A stretch of DNA of 64,000 nucleotides from Onchidella celtica (taxonomy: Eukaryota > Mollusca > Gastropoda > Systellommatophora > Onchidiidae): the NCBI GenBank assembly GCA_963931925.1, contig OZ007571.1, positions 17,190,033-17,254,032 on the forward strand, given 5' to 3'. This document shows positions 22,990 to 38,500 of this stretch, piece after piece (position 1 is the stretch's first letter; every line of letters starts with the position of its first letter). The translations under genes and the position numbers were made by a program. The notes beneath the pieces are model-generated. The model did no database searches and was not told the DNA's origin. It saw only the letters and a list, made by a program, of their open reading frames with translations.

Positions 22990-23187
22990 ATGATTTTGCT
23001 TTACTGCTTAAAATGTTGTTTTTTTCTTCTGAAAGAGGAACCAACCGTTAACTATTCTATCCTGACTGTCGGCTACACGTTTGTATTTGCCAGCGGTCAG
23101 TATTCACAGGCCACAGAAGAATCATTCAAACCTCTTGTCTCTGTAATTCCATCTGGCACTTGCCAATATCCCAATCACCGAGGTTAC
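22990..23187 (+). CDS. Possible first exon with signal-peptide-like start
   Basis: An ATG opens MILLYCLKCCFFLLKEE, a hydrophobic stretch like a signal peptide, and continues in frame to a good donor (TAC then GTGAGG) at 23188. The downstream part (TVGYTFVFASGQYSQATEES) has no family I recognise. It lies upstream of the receptor exons on the same strand, so it could be the receptor's first exon, but it ends in phase 0 while the first likely receptor exon starts in phase 2. At least one more exon would be needed between them. Confidence 0.22.
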
Positions 23188-23241
23188 GTGAGGGCAAATA
23201 CCGGCGAGGAATTTTCCGTCAGTATCAAGAGATCTGGCTGA

Positions 23242-23579
23242 GGAAAGCCTGTCACCGGCGACTTAGCTTATAATTTGGTTCGTGCATTCAGTGATGAGTC
23301 CTGGCAGTCACACGCGCTTCACAATACGCCTCGTTTCTGATCTAACTCTGCCATGTCTGCTTACCCGTTTCATCTCAAATGAACAAGGGCTTGGCTGTTG
23401 TTTTTGTGTGTGTGGGGGGGGGGGGGGGGGGGGTTCCCGTTTCCTTTTGACCTGCTTTATAATTTTTATTTTCATCTGGTGTGAATGTTTTAAAATCTCT
23501 CTGTCTCTCTTTCTCTCTCTCTGTCTCCCTCTCTCAATCTTTCGCTCTTTCTAACAGTCTCTTTGTCTTTCTCACGCGC
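23242..23579. other. No gene seen; long G run
   Basis: Contains a G run of about 25 bases near 23412-23435 and CT-rich sequence towards the microsatellite. No gene. Confidence 0.5.
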
Positions 23580-24805
<1,226 letters not shown>

Positions 24806-24889
24806 TTCTCTCTCTCTCTCTCTCTCTCTCTCCCCCTCTCTCACTCTCTCTCTCTCTTTCTCTCTCTCACTCTCTTTCTCTCTCTCTTG
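24806..24889. repeat. (CT)n microsatellite
   Basis: About 84 bp of CT repeats with scattered CA and CC interruptions. Confidence 0.9.
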
Positions 24890-25536
24890 TGGCTTCCTAA
24901 TTTCTATTTCATTTTGTCAGGCGCGTTGGACAGTGACTGCGTATGAAAAAATCGCTGCTTTGGAAGAATTGAAAAGTTCCAAATAAAAAATGAAATGAGT
25001 GGTGGGTATTCTAAAAATCGTTTTTCATTTTCTGGTCATAATTTGTCGATGGGGTATGATTGTGTTCTTGGCTTTTACTTTTATGTGTGTCATGAAGTTG
25101 AATTTGTGACTAGTTGTGAAGGGAAATAAAAAGCTATATTATATATGCACTGCTGGTTCAGTATTGGTTCAGTTGGCGTTAGTACTCAAACCGAATTCCA
25201 TGTATTTATCTTCTTCTTCTTCTTTTACCTTCTTCAGTTTCCAATATCCAGAATAGATCCCCCCCCCCCTCCCGGTCTTTCCTAGGAAGTCAGTTGTATG
25301 TTCTCTGCTGATCCCCATAGTTTTTCCACTGTAATTTCCTCACTGGGTCGTTTCCGATCTTAACATATTGTAATGATATAATGGGCCATGTTTCCGATCT
25401 TAACACAGTATATTATAGAGGACAAGTCTGTAGTTTGTGGTCTAGAGTTAGTTCACCTGTATAACATAAACACTGCAGGGGGTGGTGCAGCCTTTAGTCT
25501 GTACATGTGAGCAGTTTAGCCTTGTGTATCATACTA
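24890..25536. other. No gene seen
   Basis: AT-rich sequence with (CTT)n near 25210-25228 and a run of about ten C near 25260. No coding signal. Confidence 0.4.
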
Positions 25537-25967
25537 TCTTACTATAATTGAGCTAGAGGGTGAACCCGTACGCAGCTAACACTTGGCGACTACGCGATCA
25601 AAAATTATGAAACTTGGTGTTGTGTCACAGTTTTTGACGATGGGTTACGTGGATACATCCATTTCGGACAAAAATCTGTCTTTGATATTATTTGTTTAAG
25701 ATTTTTTTGAGCCGCAAGAATAGTGACGCATTTTCATCGATAGAAGGCGTGATCGGAAAGTGCATCCTTGACCTGGCTTTACACATTGGTGGTCGAAAAT
25801 CAACGTAATCACATCTGTGCATTTCTACGTGAAATTGTAGTGTAACAGTAAGTTCTAGCAGTCATTGCATCGAATCCCAATGCCGTTTTTATGCAGCCTA
25901 TATCTAGATACATGGTTGGGCTTGATACGTGGAAAATTTTCAACTTTGTTTTGCGCGGGTCGGCTAG
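25537..25967 (+). mobile_element. Helitron-like non-autonomous element, copy A
   Basis: This 431-bp stretch is similar to 46288-46761 along its length. Both begin TCTTACTATAAT and AGCTAGAGGGTGAAC and end CGGGTCGGCTAG followed by T. A 5' TC preceded by A and a 3' CTAG followed by T fit Helitron insertion between A and T without target duplication. There is no open frame and no clear 3' hairpin, so the class assignment is moderate; that it is a dispersed repeat is firm. Confidence 0.6.
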
Positions 25968-26385
25968 TCAATCTAATTACTCATTGACCATCGTGGAGAA
26001 ATTTGCTGTCATTTAAACGTATTCTTCGTAGCTTGGATCTCTCGTGTTTTCTTGGTAAGAAAAAGGTAGGATTAGCTGAGAAAGATTATAGTCTACAGGA
26101 AAGTTAATCCATTCCGGTTCTTTATTGTCAAAACTTTTCCTATCCTAAAAAAAAGTTGCCAGTATACCCCGTAGACTTCTTACAATGGAAAATTTCTCAA
26201 ACGTTGACAGACAAACACGAGTATACTCTCTTCTTTATGTACCGAATAGGTTTCAGTGGCGATAGGAGAAGCAACGGAAACTAAGTTTAGGTTAACTATA
26301 TTGATTTCATGTATTACAAATGGGCTGGCTACTGCCGACGGCTGAGAGGAAATACCAAGCAAAATTTTTTCCTAATTATTCTTAG

Positions 26386-26545
26386 AAGGCCCAAATCGGT
26401 CCTGTCAGTGGATTCCGTTTCAACGTGTACGGGGCTCATCTGTTTTGATTGCCTGTCGGCCCTTCGGTCACCAGCTTATCAGAGACCCTCTTTTGTCCTG
26501 GATCTCACTGGTAGTTCACGAGTTCCCTTTGAGTCAACACATTAT
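26386..26545 (+). CDS. Likely receptor exon, amino-terminal domain
   Basis: An acceptor with a pyrimidine tract (TTTTTTCCTAATTATTCTTAG) precedes RPKSVLSVDS. The reading continues through CTGLICFDCLSALRSP and RPSFVLDLTG, which aligns in position and pattern with the strand that follows the helix in NMDA receptor N-terminal domains (compare VQGVIFED and LPIVGISGG). It ends at TAT before GTCAAT in phase 0, which matches the phase-0 start of the exon at 27759. It starts in phase 2. The donor is non-consensus, though two firmer exons of this gene use GTCAGA. Confidence 0.5.
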
Positions 26546-29500
26546 GTCAATAAATTAGGGACAGCACCACAGGCAAAAGTCATTCAGTCTACATCTTTTT
26601 TTTTTCTTCTTCTCTCTTTTTATGTATCTGAATGGAAGAAATGAATCACGAGCTTTATTTGAAGTTCATTCCTGCTACGCTTGAGAGTGGTCTCTCGCAT
26701 GGTATGAATCAGTGAGACAAGAAACTATGAACAAAAACGCACTGGGTGGCATTTAGCATAACAGATAAACTCAGTTGCTGTCGCTGATGTTTTCCACACA
26801 ACTGGGAATGACTATGTTTCATTTCACATCCTAATTTACTAAGTCCTAGTCATTCAAATATATTGTGATTTTCTTCATTGTGTATAATTCTTATGTAAGA
26901 TCTTGAGTAAATTACCATGAATGGTTTCTTTCCACGATTATTGTGACTCGTCATTATATTTTTAAAATCATTAAAGTTTGACATATTCAGTGGTTTTGTA
27001 CATGAAGTTACAGAAAAAAAAACTGTTATAATTAGTTGTTTTTTTAAAATCAAAGGCATTTCTGTTCTTTTAGATAAATATTTTATTATTCAGATTATAA
27101 AATGCTGATTTAATAATTATGTTTTTGTATCGGATGTCTTCAATATAACATCTGACCATGAAATTGTTAAGTCACACAACATGCCATCTTGTGCAGTTGT
27201 CAGCAAGTTCTCACAAACAGTTATATACTCCAAAGAGCGAACATAAACCTCATCCTCTTCGCAAATCTAAAATATAACACACATAAAATGGTATAACTTA
27301 AATTCAGCATGTATTATTTCGAGTTCCTGTGAGGTAAAATCCAAGGCAGAGAATTTTGATCTGATATTGCTCGGAATGGTAACTTCTTAGCGTGTTATTG
27401 TATTATTCATGGTCATCCTTCAAGTAAAAAATATATAACTTCCTTAGTGTACATCACAAAGTAAAAGCAAGTGCAAAATTTCCCAAAAACCTAAGTCAGC
27501 TTTCGTGAAAATCGATGGTTTCCTGCCCACATCAAGTTTTTACGGACTATGGTACTTGTCGCTCAAGAAGAAGTAAAACTAGAAGTAAACCGTGTTTCTG
27601 TTTGATAGATTTAAACGATGAATGAGCTGTTAGGGAGTAAACTTGTTTCTGTACAATAAGTGACGAATGAGCTGTTACAGCTGGTTCTGCACTCTGTAGA
27701 GCTCCGTCTGATGTTAACTTCTTCAATGAAAATATTTTTCTTATCTTTGCCTCTGCAGAATATCCAGGGCGCTACGTTTGTCGGTCTGAACCCCAGCCCA
27801 GAGGCCCAGGGCAGGGCCTTGACGCAGATCATTGGTCGGTTCAACATGAAACAGACAACAATCATAGTGGACGACACCAAGCTCGCTGATGGTTTCCTGC
27901 ATGGCGTGCGTCAGGCAATCAGTGTAAGACATCAAGACATTTTCTACGTGGTTCCTCTCAGTATAAACATTGGGTGAGTATTGTTTGTGCCTCTGTCAAG
28001 ATAGGGACTGCCCTGGAGGCAGTGGTGGATGTACTATGAAACGTATGAAGCTTAAGCTTCAGGGTCCGTAATCCCAGAGAGGCCCTGAGGAAACTTTTTA
28101 ATAATGTGTTGTTGCTGGTTGTGAAGGGGGCCCGTAACAATTCAAGCTTCAGGGTCTCAAAAATGTAGGTCCACCACTGTCTGGAGGAGGTGGTGGTGGT
28201 GGTGATGATGGTGGTGGTGCTGGTTTCGATGGTAATTCTGATGGTGAAACAGGCTCAAGGCATAGACGGAATCGGTGTACCACTGTCCGTGGTAGTGGCA
28301 TTGACTGAGATGGTGGTTTCTGCACTGATACTGAAACCTGTTGAAGACATAGGCGAAGTCAGTGTGTGTTTGGGGGGGGGGGGGTCCCGGTGTTCTTAGC
28401 AGTGGCATAAAGTCTGACAGGAGCCTTGAAATTGAGGACACGAATGCATAATGTATAGCGAGTTTTTATATTCTTGTATTGATATACTGCTACTCGTTAC
28501 AGTTTGGTGACAGGTGTTTGAAATGTCAACGTCACCTTTTGTGTAAAATTGTCATCAATGGTTAATTAAGGGTAACCAACTGATATTTTGTAAAGGCCTG
28601 TTCAAGAAATCTTTAAGAAACGAGAAAACCGTAATTGTTATTCTTAATAAACCGTAATGTGGCGCTCACAATTAATTGTCAGTTGCTGGATTTTGCAAAC
28701 CGCAGAAATCACGCTGTATTATCGTCATAATACGGCACTGGGGCCGGATAGCGATCGTTTTTATTTTTGGTTGCACTGGGGGCACGAAACGCGTGAAGAA
28801 ATGAGGAGGAATATAGCTTGTGGGCTGGAAGGAAACAGAGCAGAGGTTCGCCAAAATATATGTGCTAAAACCATTACATCATAACAGTTGATCCAATTTG
28901 GGGCGAAAGCCTGTCCTTTTTGGCGTCACTCTTGGGTGAAAATGGGTTTAACAAATTACGTTCCTGTTTCTTTTTTTTCTATTTTCTACCCTCCGTGTTT
29001 CCTGGTGTGAAGACATCGCTGTCTAGTTCCAGTCGCATGTGTCTGTGTGAATGTTTCTAGGAGTAATTTGTGACGTTTGGCTCTTATGAAGAGATGATTT
29101 GGCGCTCTGTACAGTTCCTGGTTACTCTCTGGTATTCAGCTGTGCTGACAATAGCGCTGGTGGAAAATTGCTTTCGTTGGTGCTATTTGCAGAATGTGAA
29201 AGACTTTAAGTTGTTTTCAGCCGGTCATAGAAATAAAAATGTTGTTCCAGTTTTACAGGCATCATTACTGTGTCTCATGGGTAACATTTCATGTTTAAAG
29301 TGTTACGGTGTTGGAATTGTTTAGTTGTTGTTGTTGTTGTTGGTAGTGGTGGTGGTGGGGTTGGGTTTTTTTTGTTGTTGTTGTTGTTGTTTTAAGAATG
29401 TTCAAACCTTTCAGTTCGAACTGGCGTATCTAGGTCGTGTGACTTCGATACTAGTCCATTCAAATGAGACTAGATCTGATATTACCCGCATTATTTTAAT

Positions 29501-32500
29501 GGTATTTCCACAAGGTACATGAATTAGATACCAGCAGAGTCTTTCTTTATGGAACTGAAGTATTTCATTGCTTTTAAACCCCCGAATCTCTGGTTATGTG
29601 CCTGGAATGTTCCTGCGTCACAAAACTAAAAGAAAATGTGAGAGATTCTGAGAGTCTTATCACAAAACTTAATATAATACAGGGTCTTGAGAAAGAGTGG
29701 ACCATCTGCGGCATGTGCTTGAGGCTTATCGTGAAAAGCTGTAGGCTCCATAATTTGTCTGACTGAAAGATAAAGAGACATTATTGGTGAAGTGTGGAAA
29801 AAAGTAACTGGTTCCCCTGTGAATGGGGACTGGCCCATACTGTGTACTTTTCCAGAGTGTTCCCATTTTAATCTGATCAATTGTATCTCAAGGACGAAAA
29901 GAATAGAGTGGCTTTCCTAGCAATCGAAAATCAACAATTGCTCATCCAAACAGAGGGCTGCTATCTGGGCTCACTTCACCTCGGATAGCCATCACTCGCT
30001 CTTTCCTCGATTTGCATCCACTTCCTTTAGCCAAGGCCATTGGAGAAAGAAAAGGGAAAAACTGAAATCGAACTGTCGGAGTTGAGAAAGAAAAAACTCG
30101 GTGACCAGACGAGCAATGAAAGCAAAAAAAAAAAAGCAATCTCCAGGGCTCCGCCTAATTCTTGAGTCATCTTTAAGATTGGAGAGAGATGCTGCACAAA
30201 TCTAGTCCTATTATTATTATTAATCAGAAAACAGTTTTATAACTGTATTATCTCATGTTGTGTGGGGGGTGTGTGTGGGGGGCGGGGGGTGAAGGGGGGG
30301 GGGTGGTACATAACATAAGAATAATGCCAGACTGGCTTCATCACGAAAGCTAAGGAAGATATTCCATTGCCTTTTGCGGAGTCTAGGCTTCGCGATAGCA
30401 TCATAAATTTTTTCTCTGTCTTTCTGTTGTGACACTTGTTAATAATGAAGAATAGTACTGAAAGTCCAGTTCACAAAGATGCATAACTAACTCAATAAAA
30501 GTCTAGCAGTCTTTGCTTCGTGGGATGCCATGGTCATGAGGCGAATTGTCTGTGCTTCCATCTCCAGTCAAATGGTTCTGAGATGTACAGTATTTTGGGT
30601 TGTTGTTGTTTGTTTTTTTTTGTAGGTGTGTTTTGTTTGTTTTTGGTGTGTTTTTTATTTTAGGGGGGGGGGGGGGGAGTTCAGATTTAAAATGCGATTT
30701 GGCCTGTAACCATTATGTGCATGACTCACTGATTTTGCTGCTGAATATAAATAAATGGATGAATGAATACATAAATAAATAAATAAATAAATAAATGTGT
30801 AAACTGATAGGTAAATAAATAAATGAATAGATGAGTTAATGAATAAATATATAAATAGATAAGCCACTCTATCTCTGGGTGTACAGTTTTCTGTTAGGAT
30901 TATCCTGAGTACCGGACCCAATAAGATGTACGGTTCATCTTGGAGAAAAATCCACTGTGACCTGAGTTTTCTATGCGTTGTGAGTGGGTATCTCAGCGTG
31001 CCTGAACTGATGTGTCCAAAATATTCACGAAGCCCATCGGTAAATAGGATTATTGCATAGAAGCCTCTGAGCTCTTAAAATGTAGATATTTTCACAAAGA
31101 CAAGCATGATATTTTTGCTACCCCTGGCATGCATTGCTGCATGCATCATAATTTGAAATTGCATTGATCTTTGTTAGATTTTCAGCGAAACAGAAGCCAT
31201 TTGACTTGATTTTCATCAAAATGGACGAGGTCTAAGATAATGTCTGCTGCATGTCACAGTCTTTCTGAAGGGCAGTAGAATTATGAACATTCACCGATGT
31301 TGAAGATATTGTTGCGATGTGGGTTGTTGTGAACAGGGTTTAATGTTCGTTATTTTATTATTATATTATTATTATATTTTCCCTGCATCTCCGCCGATTG
31401 CTACGAGATTTGACGTCCACAAGCATTACATTTGTGACAGTGACATTCTTTCGGGTTTGACATTAACTGGGCATCACTGATAATTCACCGACGGTCTTAA
31501 CTTGTGGCTCATGTGCCACTGACTTCATATGGACTTTCTTTTGTGCATGCCATTAAAGCAACGCTATTACAAACTAACTTCCACCGACACCCTTTTTTTT
31601 TTTCAGTAATATAATTCTTTTTGTTGGTAAGGAGCTCTAGGTCTAGCGTCCAGTTTCTGTCTGTACTGTGATTTCAACCAATAATGAAATTGAATATTCT
31701 AGAAAATAATTCTACTGGCTTAAGTTTACGTTTTCAATTTGCAATCTGATACATAGTAGGTATTCTCATCCTGTGTTATTATAAAATACATTTTGTATTC
31801 CCAAAATTTCATGTCAACACATCATTTCTGGTTCTGCAGTGACAAAATGAAAAATACGCGTCTACGTCTTCATATCTATGGTGTTTTTACACTGCAGTGT
31901 CACAAACACAGGTTTATATCAATATGACTCCTACATACACGATTTGGCCTTTCTGTGTCTTCCCAGGAACAATGCCCTCCTCCAGAAGTTGACAGATTTG
32001 TCTAGTACGGGTTGGAAGGTGATTGTAGTACATTGTTCTCCACAACTGATGCTGAAAGTGGTCAATTCGGCTTTGTCCACACGTCTTTACAACACGGGAC
32101 ATGCCTGGTTTCTCAGTGAAATGGCATTCAGGTAAGTAGATGGAAGTAGAAATGTTGAAATGGTGCAGTAAAAGAGAAATGCTTCGAATTATTCCTATTC
32201 GCCAGGAATGATACAATCCAAACAAAGTATTTTATTTTCGGCTCGTTTGCGGAGTATGCACTGAAGATGATAGGCTGGTCATTGCCTTTATTCTGTTAGT
32301 ACGCAATAATCTAGCTCGCTAGGGCAGCTGATCTATAGGCAAGAAGACAACGATACAGCTTTTGCAAGCGTTGCCATGCTCTGAAATCTGTTCTTTTTTT
32401 TTTGTTTTTGATTTTCCTTCTTCTCGTCTTTTTGCAAATATTTTGTTGATGTCATGTAGCTGTAAATATTTATTATTATTTTGATCATTATAATAATTTG

Positions 32501-35500
32501 TTTTATTATTTCTTTTTTTTTTTTAACACAAGATAGAAATTGTTTCATGACCTCCAGAGCTCTAACTGTAATGCTGTAAAAGCCGTTCTTCTTTATTCTG
32601 ATTTTTTCCGCTTATTAAAATTTTGCCACAATTTCTTAACTGTCACTTTGTTCTGGAGATTTCCCTGCCCCTGAGCTGGCATGTTCCGACATTTTTAGTT
32701 CAAACTGTTTATTCTGATTGTTGACGAGGATCCAGTTCTCACAGTCTTGTTAGATTAAATGGAATCAAAATGCTTAAACTTGCATCTCTTCATGTCAGCC
32801 GGACTGTGTAAACCAACGAAATAAACTCCAGTGCCGAAGAGCTTTAATTGGAAACTGTCATTCAAAACAGCTTAAGGGCTGACTCACAATGCTCTGTTGT
32901 TGTTGTTATTGTTCAAGGGAAATGGAAAACAGCCACGAATTTGACATCGTTTAAACGGCGAAAAAGTTTCTTGACTGTGTGTCTGTGTGTGTGTTGGATG
33001 GAATCCCGTTTTGTTGGAGTTGATGGAAATCCCATTGGCAAGTGATGGCTATTTGTGTTTAAAATTACTTTTCCTAAACAAATTCTGTATTTGAAAAGGT
33101 GTCCTGACTGATATGAACTTTCACTGCGGACAAATTCTGTTTCTTTATAATTTGCTTTAATTGCATATTTCTAAATCTGTTGTGTTTTTTTTCTCTACAC
33201 TTGAACCGCCTGCACGTCTTTCTATGTTTGCTTGAGCGCACATCTGTACGCAAGTGTGGAGAAAGCACAAACAGATGGCTCCGTTATGTTCTAAACTTGA
33301 ACTGTTCGCATTTTCTTGGCAGAGAATTGTTTGTCGTGTTCAGTGTTCTCTACATCAATAGCATTTGGCAGACTAGGACGAAAGACAGATTCTCTCCCCA
33401 TGCCATGCGCTGGCAAAGGCTTTGACAGCGAAAGGGTATGAATTTTCATGATCACTACACAGACGACTCTGTTTATCAACTTTCAAATTCAATTTTCCTC
33501 AGGGAGTATTTTTGAGGCTGGTCTTGCATTCTTGGCCGAGATTGAGTTATTTTCCCCCAATTCCTAAGTGGAAAATGTATCACACGCATCTTTTGATGCA
33601 ACGCTTGTATGATACCCTGTGTGTGTCCGCACAAGAACTTTCAACGGAGAACAAAGGATTCAGAAGGCTAAATGGAATGGAGGAACAAAAGACATTCCAG
33701 GAAAAGGGAGATAGGGAGAAAGAAGGAGAAAAAGCCTGAGATTGCAGGCTAAGAATAACGCGGGTGGCAAAAACAGCCACAACAGCGGCCACTGGGTGAT
33801 CACAAAAATGCTGATCACTTTGCACTGGGGATGGAGAAGTGAACGGGCTTGAGGATTTAATGACAGAATGGGGAAAAACAAAGTGGATTGGGGGAGAGAG
33901 AAAGAGAGAAAGAAGTGGGACTGAGAAATGGTTCTGATGCATTTATGTGTATGTGCGTCATTGCATGTGAGGAGTGAGTGAGTTGAGTGAGTGGGTGAGT
34001 GAGTGAGTGAGTGAGTGAGCGAGCGAGCAAGTGAGTGAGCGAGCGAGCAAGTGAGTGAGTGAGCGGATGAGTGAAGAGTGAGTGAATGAGCGGGTGGGTG
34101 GAGAGTGAGTGAGCGAGTACGCTAGTGAGTGAATGGGTGAGTGAGTGAATAAGCGGGTGAAGAGTGAATGAGTGAGCGAATGGGTGAGTGAGTGGGTGAG
34201 TGATTTCCTTCCTGAACATGCGTCTAACATGACAGTGACTGAATTTGCCCATAACAAGCAAGCCCACACTACATTTGCCCTACGGCTGGTCGATTTAACG
34301 CCCCAAATGTAGACAGAGAGAAGAAAATTGTGCCCGTCTACATGTCTTGACAAATTTGGATTTTTCTTCTTTTCCTCCCCGTCCAAGTTTACATCACTCT
34401 AACAAAACTTTTAGTCAGCGGACGGTGAAAAAATCGTTTCTCTGGAGAAACCGCCGAATAGGAAAGTGTTCTAAGTATAGATCATGATAAATGGATGAAG
34501 AAAATGATAGGCACAAAAAATTGTATGTTCTTAAAAAATTAGATGTGGATCTGTGAATTGGAAAGAAGAGATTGAGGATCTGAGCGCGTGTAAAGCATAT
34601 CGTATCGTTGAAGAAATCTATATGCGCAAGCGAATGATATTGCCTGCTGGCGAGTGTGACAATGGATGAAAACTGTGTATTGGGAGCTTTTAATACGAAA
34701 GAGAGAGAGAGAGAGGGAAAGACCAGGCGGGCAGAGTTTGTGTGCGTGTGTATGTCTGCGTTGCGTTTGTGTGTATGAATTAGTGTAAGAGCAATTATTC
34801 GGAAATGCAAAGGGTAAATAAGGCTGATAGGAATTTACTGTCAGGCAGTTGGGGTTGGGGAGGGGGAGATCATTATTATTTTGAAAGTACGTAGAGACGG
34901 CAAGATTTGGGGGGAGGGGGGAGGGGGGAGTGTGATCTGAACATCGTGAAAGAGGGCGTGAATGATATTCTGAACATGCTAAAAAAAAAAAATAACAGCA
35001 ATCCAATGAAGCCAAAATCAAGTTTGATGTGGTAGAAGATGCATTGATGATGGGCGCAACTGCAATACAAAAGCGAAAGACAGAAAAAAAACGGAAAGCT
35101 ACCACGGGAACGAATGAAACGAGTGATATAATCTGAAGAAAAGTTGATGGGAGAAGGAGAAAATAACGACAAATAAGAAAGAGATTCGAAGAGATGAAAT
35201 CTCGTGGCATCTAGAAATTTTCAATGCCAGGAACAAACAAAAAATGTAATCGGCAATAGAGCCGAAGAGACGGGAATCGTCTTGCTGTATGGGCTACTGT
35301 TAGCCGTGTAAACGGAGGTAAATGATAGCTGTTGTGCAGGAAACGTTGAAGATTGGCGACGCTGAGAAATGGCATTTCCGCGAGATGGGCGGTCGCGACC
35401 TTGTATTGGATTTTGCTCATTGCAGGGCCCCATGTTATCCCAGGATTTCACGGCGACTGTCCTATAAACGGTCACTGTGTGGCGTGGGTTTAATTACAGA

Positions 35501-38500
35501 AACACAGCGAGATTGAGGGAGGGGATGAGAAATTTATACAGAAGAAGTGCTGATCACACAACTGCTGTCTTATGGAAGAAAACCGTATACAACAAAAACA
35601 GACATGGGTATAATTACAGAAACACAGCCAGATAGCGGGAGAGATGAGAAATTTATACGACTGAAGTGCCAATCACACAATTGCCGTCTTATGGAAGAAA
35701 ACCGTATACAACAAAAACAGACATGGGTATAATTACAGAAACACAGCGAGATAGCGGGAGAGATGAGAAATTTATACAGAAGAAGTGCTGATCACACAAC
35801 TGCTGTCTTATGGAAGAAAACCGTATACAACAAAAACAGACATGGGTATAATTACAGAAACACAGCGAGATAGCGGGAGAGATGAGAAATTTATACGACT
35901 GAAGTGCCAATCACACAATTGCCGTCTTATGGAAGAAAACCGTATACAACAAAAACAGACATGGGTATAATTACAGAAACACAGCGAGATAGCGGGAGAG
36001 ATGAGAAATTTATACGACTGAAGTGCCAATCACACAATTGCCGTCTTATGGAAGAAAACCGTATACAACAAAAACAGACATGGGTATAATTACAGAAACA
36101 CAGCGAGATAGCGGGAGAGATGAGAAATTTATACAGAAGAAGTGCTGATCACACAACTGCTGTCTTATGGAAGAAAACCGTATACAACAAAAACAGACAT
36201 GGGTATAATTACAGAAACACAGCGAGATAGCGGGAGAGATGAGAAATTTATACAGAAGAAGTGCCGATCACACAACTGCCGTCTTATGGAAGAAAACCGT
36301 ATACAACAAAAACAGACATGGGTATAATTACAGAAACACGGCCAGATAGCGGGAGAGATGAGAAATTTATACGACTGAAGTGCCAATCACACAATTGCCG
36401 TCTTATGGAAGAAAACCGTATACAACAAAAACAGACATGGGTATAATTACAGAAACACAGCGAGATAGCGGGAGAGATGAGAAATTTATACGACTGAAGT
36501 GCCAATCACACAATTGCCGTCTTATGGAAGAAAACCGTATACAACAAAAACAGACATGGGTATAATTACAGAAACACAGCGAGATAGCGGGAGAGATGAG
36601 AAATTTGTACAGAAGAAGTGCTGATCACACAACTGCTGTCTTATGGAAGAAAACCGTATACAACAAAAACAGACATGGGTATAATTACAGAAACACAGCG
36701 AGATAGCGGGAGAGATGAGAAATTTATACGACTGAAGTGCCAATCACACAATTGCCGTCTTATGGAAGAAAACCGTATACAACAAAAACAGACATGGGTA
36801 TAATTACAGAAACACAGCGAGATAGCGGGAGAGATGAGAAATTTATACGACTGAAGTGCCAATCACACAATTGCCGTCTTATGGAAGAAAACCGTATACA
36901 ACAAAAACAGACATGGGTATAATTACAGAAACACAGCGAGATAGCGGGAGAGATGAGAAATTTGTACAGAAGAAGTGCTGATCACACAACTGCTGTCTTA
37001 TGGAAGAAAACCGTATACAACAAAAACAGACATGGGTATAATTACAGAAACACAGCGAGATAGCGGGAGAGATGAGAAATTTATACGACTGAAGTGCCAA
37101 TCACACAATTGCCGTCTTATGGAAGAAAACCGTATACAACAAAAACAGACATGGGTATAATTACAGAAACACAGCGAGATAGCGGGAGAGATGAGAAATT
37201 TATACGACTGAAGTGCCAATCACACAATTGCCGTCTTATGGAAGAAAACCGTATACAACAAAAACAGACATGGGTATAATTACAGAAACACAGCGAGATA
37301 GCGGGAGAGATGAGAAATTTATACGACTGAAGTGCCAATCACACAATTGCCGTCTTATGGAAGAAAACCGTATACAACAAAAACAGACATGGGTATAATT
37401 ACAGAAACACAGCGAGATAGCGGGAGAGATGAGAAATTTATACGACTGAAGTGCCAATCACACAATTGCCGTCTTATGGAAGAAAACCGTATACAACAAA
37501 AACAGACATGGGTATAATTACAGAAACACAGCGAGATAGCGGGAGAGATGAGAAATTTATACAGAAGAAGTGCCGATCACACAACTGCCGTCTTATGGAA
37601 GAAAACCGTATACAACAAAAACAGACATGGGTATAATTACAGAAACACGGCCAGATAGCGGGAGAGATGAGAAATTTATACGACTGAAGTGCCAATCACA
37701 CAATTGCCGTCTTATGGAAGAAAACCGTATACAACAAAAACAGACATGGGTATAATTACAGAAACACAGCGAGATAGCGGGAGAGATGAGAAATTTATAC
37801 GACTGAAGTGCCAATCACACAATTGCCGTCTTATGGAAGAAAAACCGTATACAACAAAAACAGACATGGGGTATAATTACAGAAACACAGCGAGATAGCG
37901 GGAGAGATGAGAAATTTGTACAGAAGAAGTGCTGATCACACAACTGCTGTCTTATGGAAGAAAACCGTATACAACAAAAACAGACATGGGTATAATTACA
38001 GAAACACAGCGAGATAGCGGGAGAGATGAGAAATTTATACGACTGAAGTGCCAATCACACAATTGCCGTCTTATGGAAGAAAACCGTATACAACAAAAAC
38101 AGACATGGGTATAATTACAGAAACACAGCGAGATAGCGGGAGAGATGAGAAATTTATACGACTGAAGTGCCAATCACACAATTGCCGTCTTATGGAAGAA
38201 AACCGTATACAACAAAAACAGACATGGGTATAATTACAGAAACACAGCGAGATAGCGGGAGAGATGAGAAATTTATACGACTGAAGTGCCAATCACACAA
38301 TTGCCCGTCTTATGGAAGAAAACCGTATACAACAAAAACAGACATGGGTATAATTACAGAAACACAGCGAGATAGCGGGAGAGATGAGAAATTTATACGA
38401 CTGAAGTGCCAATCACACAATTGCCGTCTTATGGAAGAAAACCGTATACAACAAAAACAGACATGGGTATAATTACAGAAACACAGCGAGATAGCGGGAG

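Noticed and set aside
34539-35210. Minus-strand frame of 223 codons
   Set aside because: It is the complement of purine-rich intron DNA. Composition is biased and no family is recognisable.
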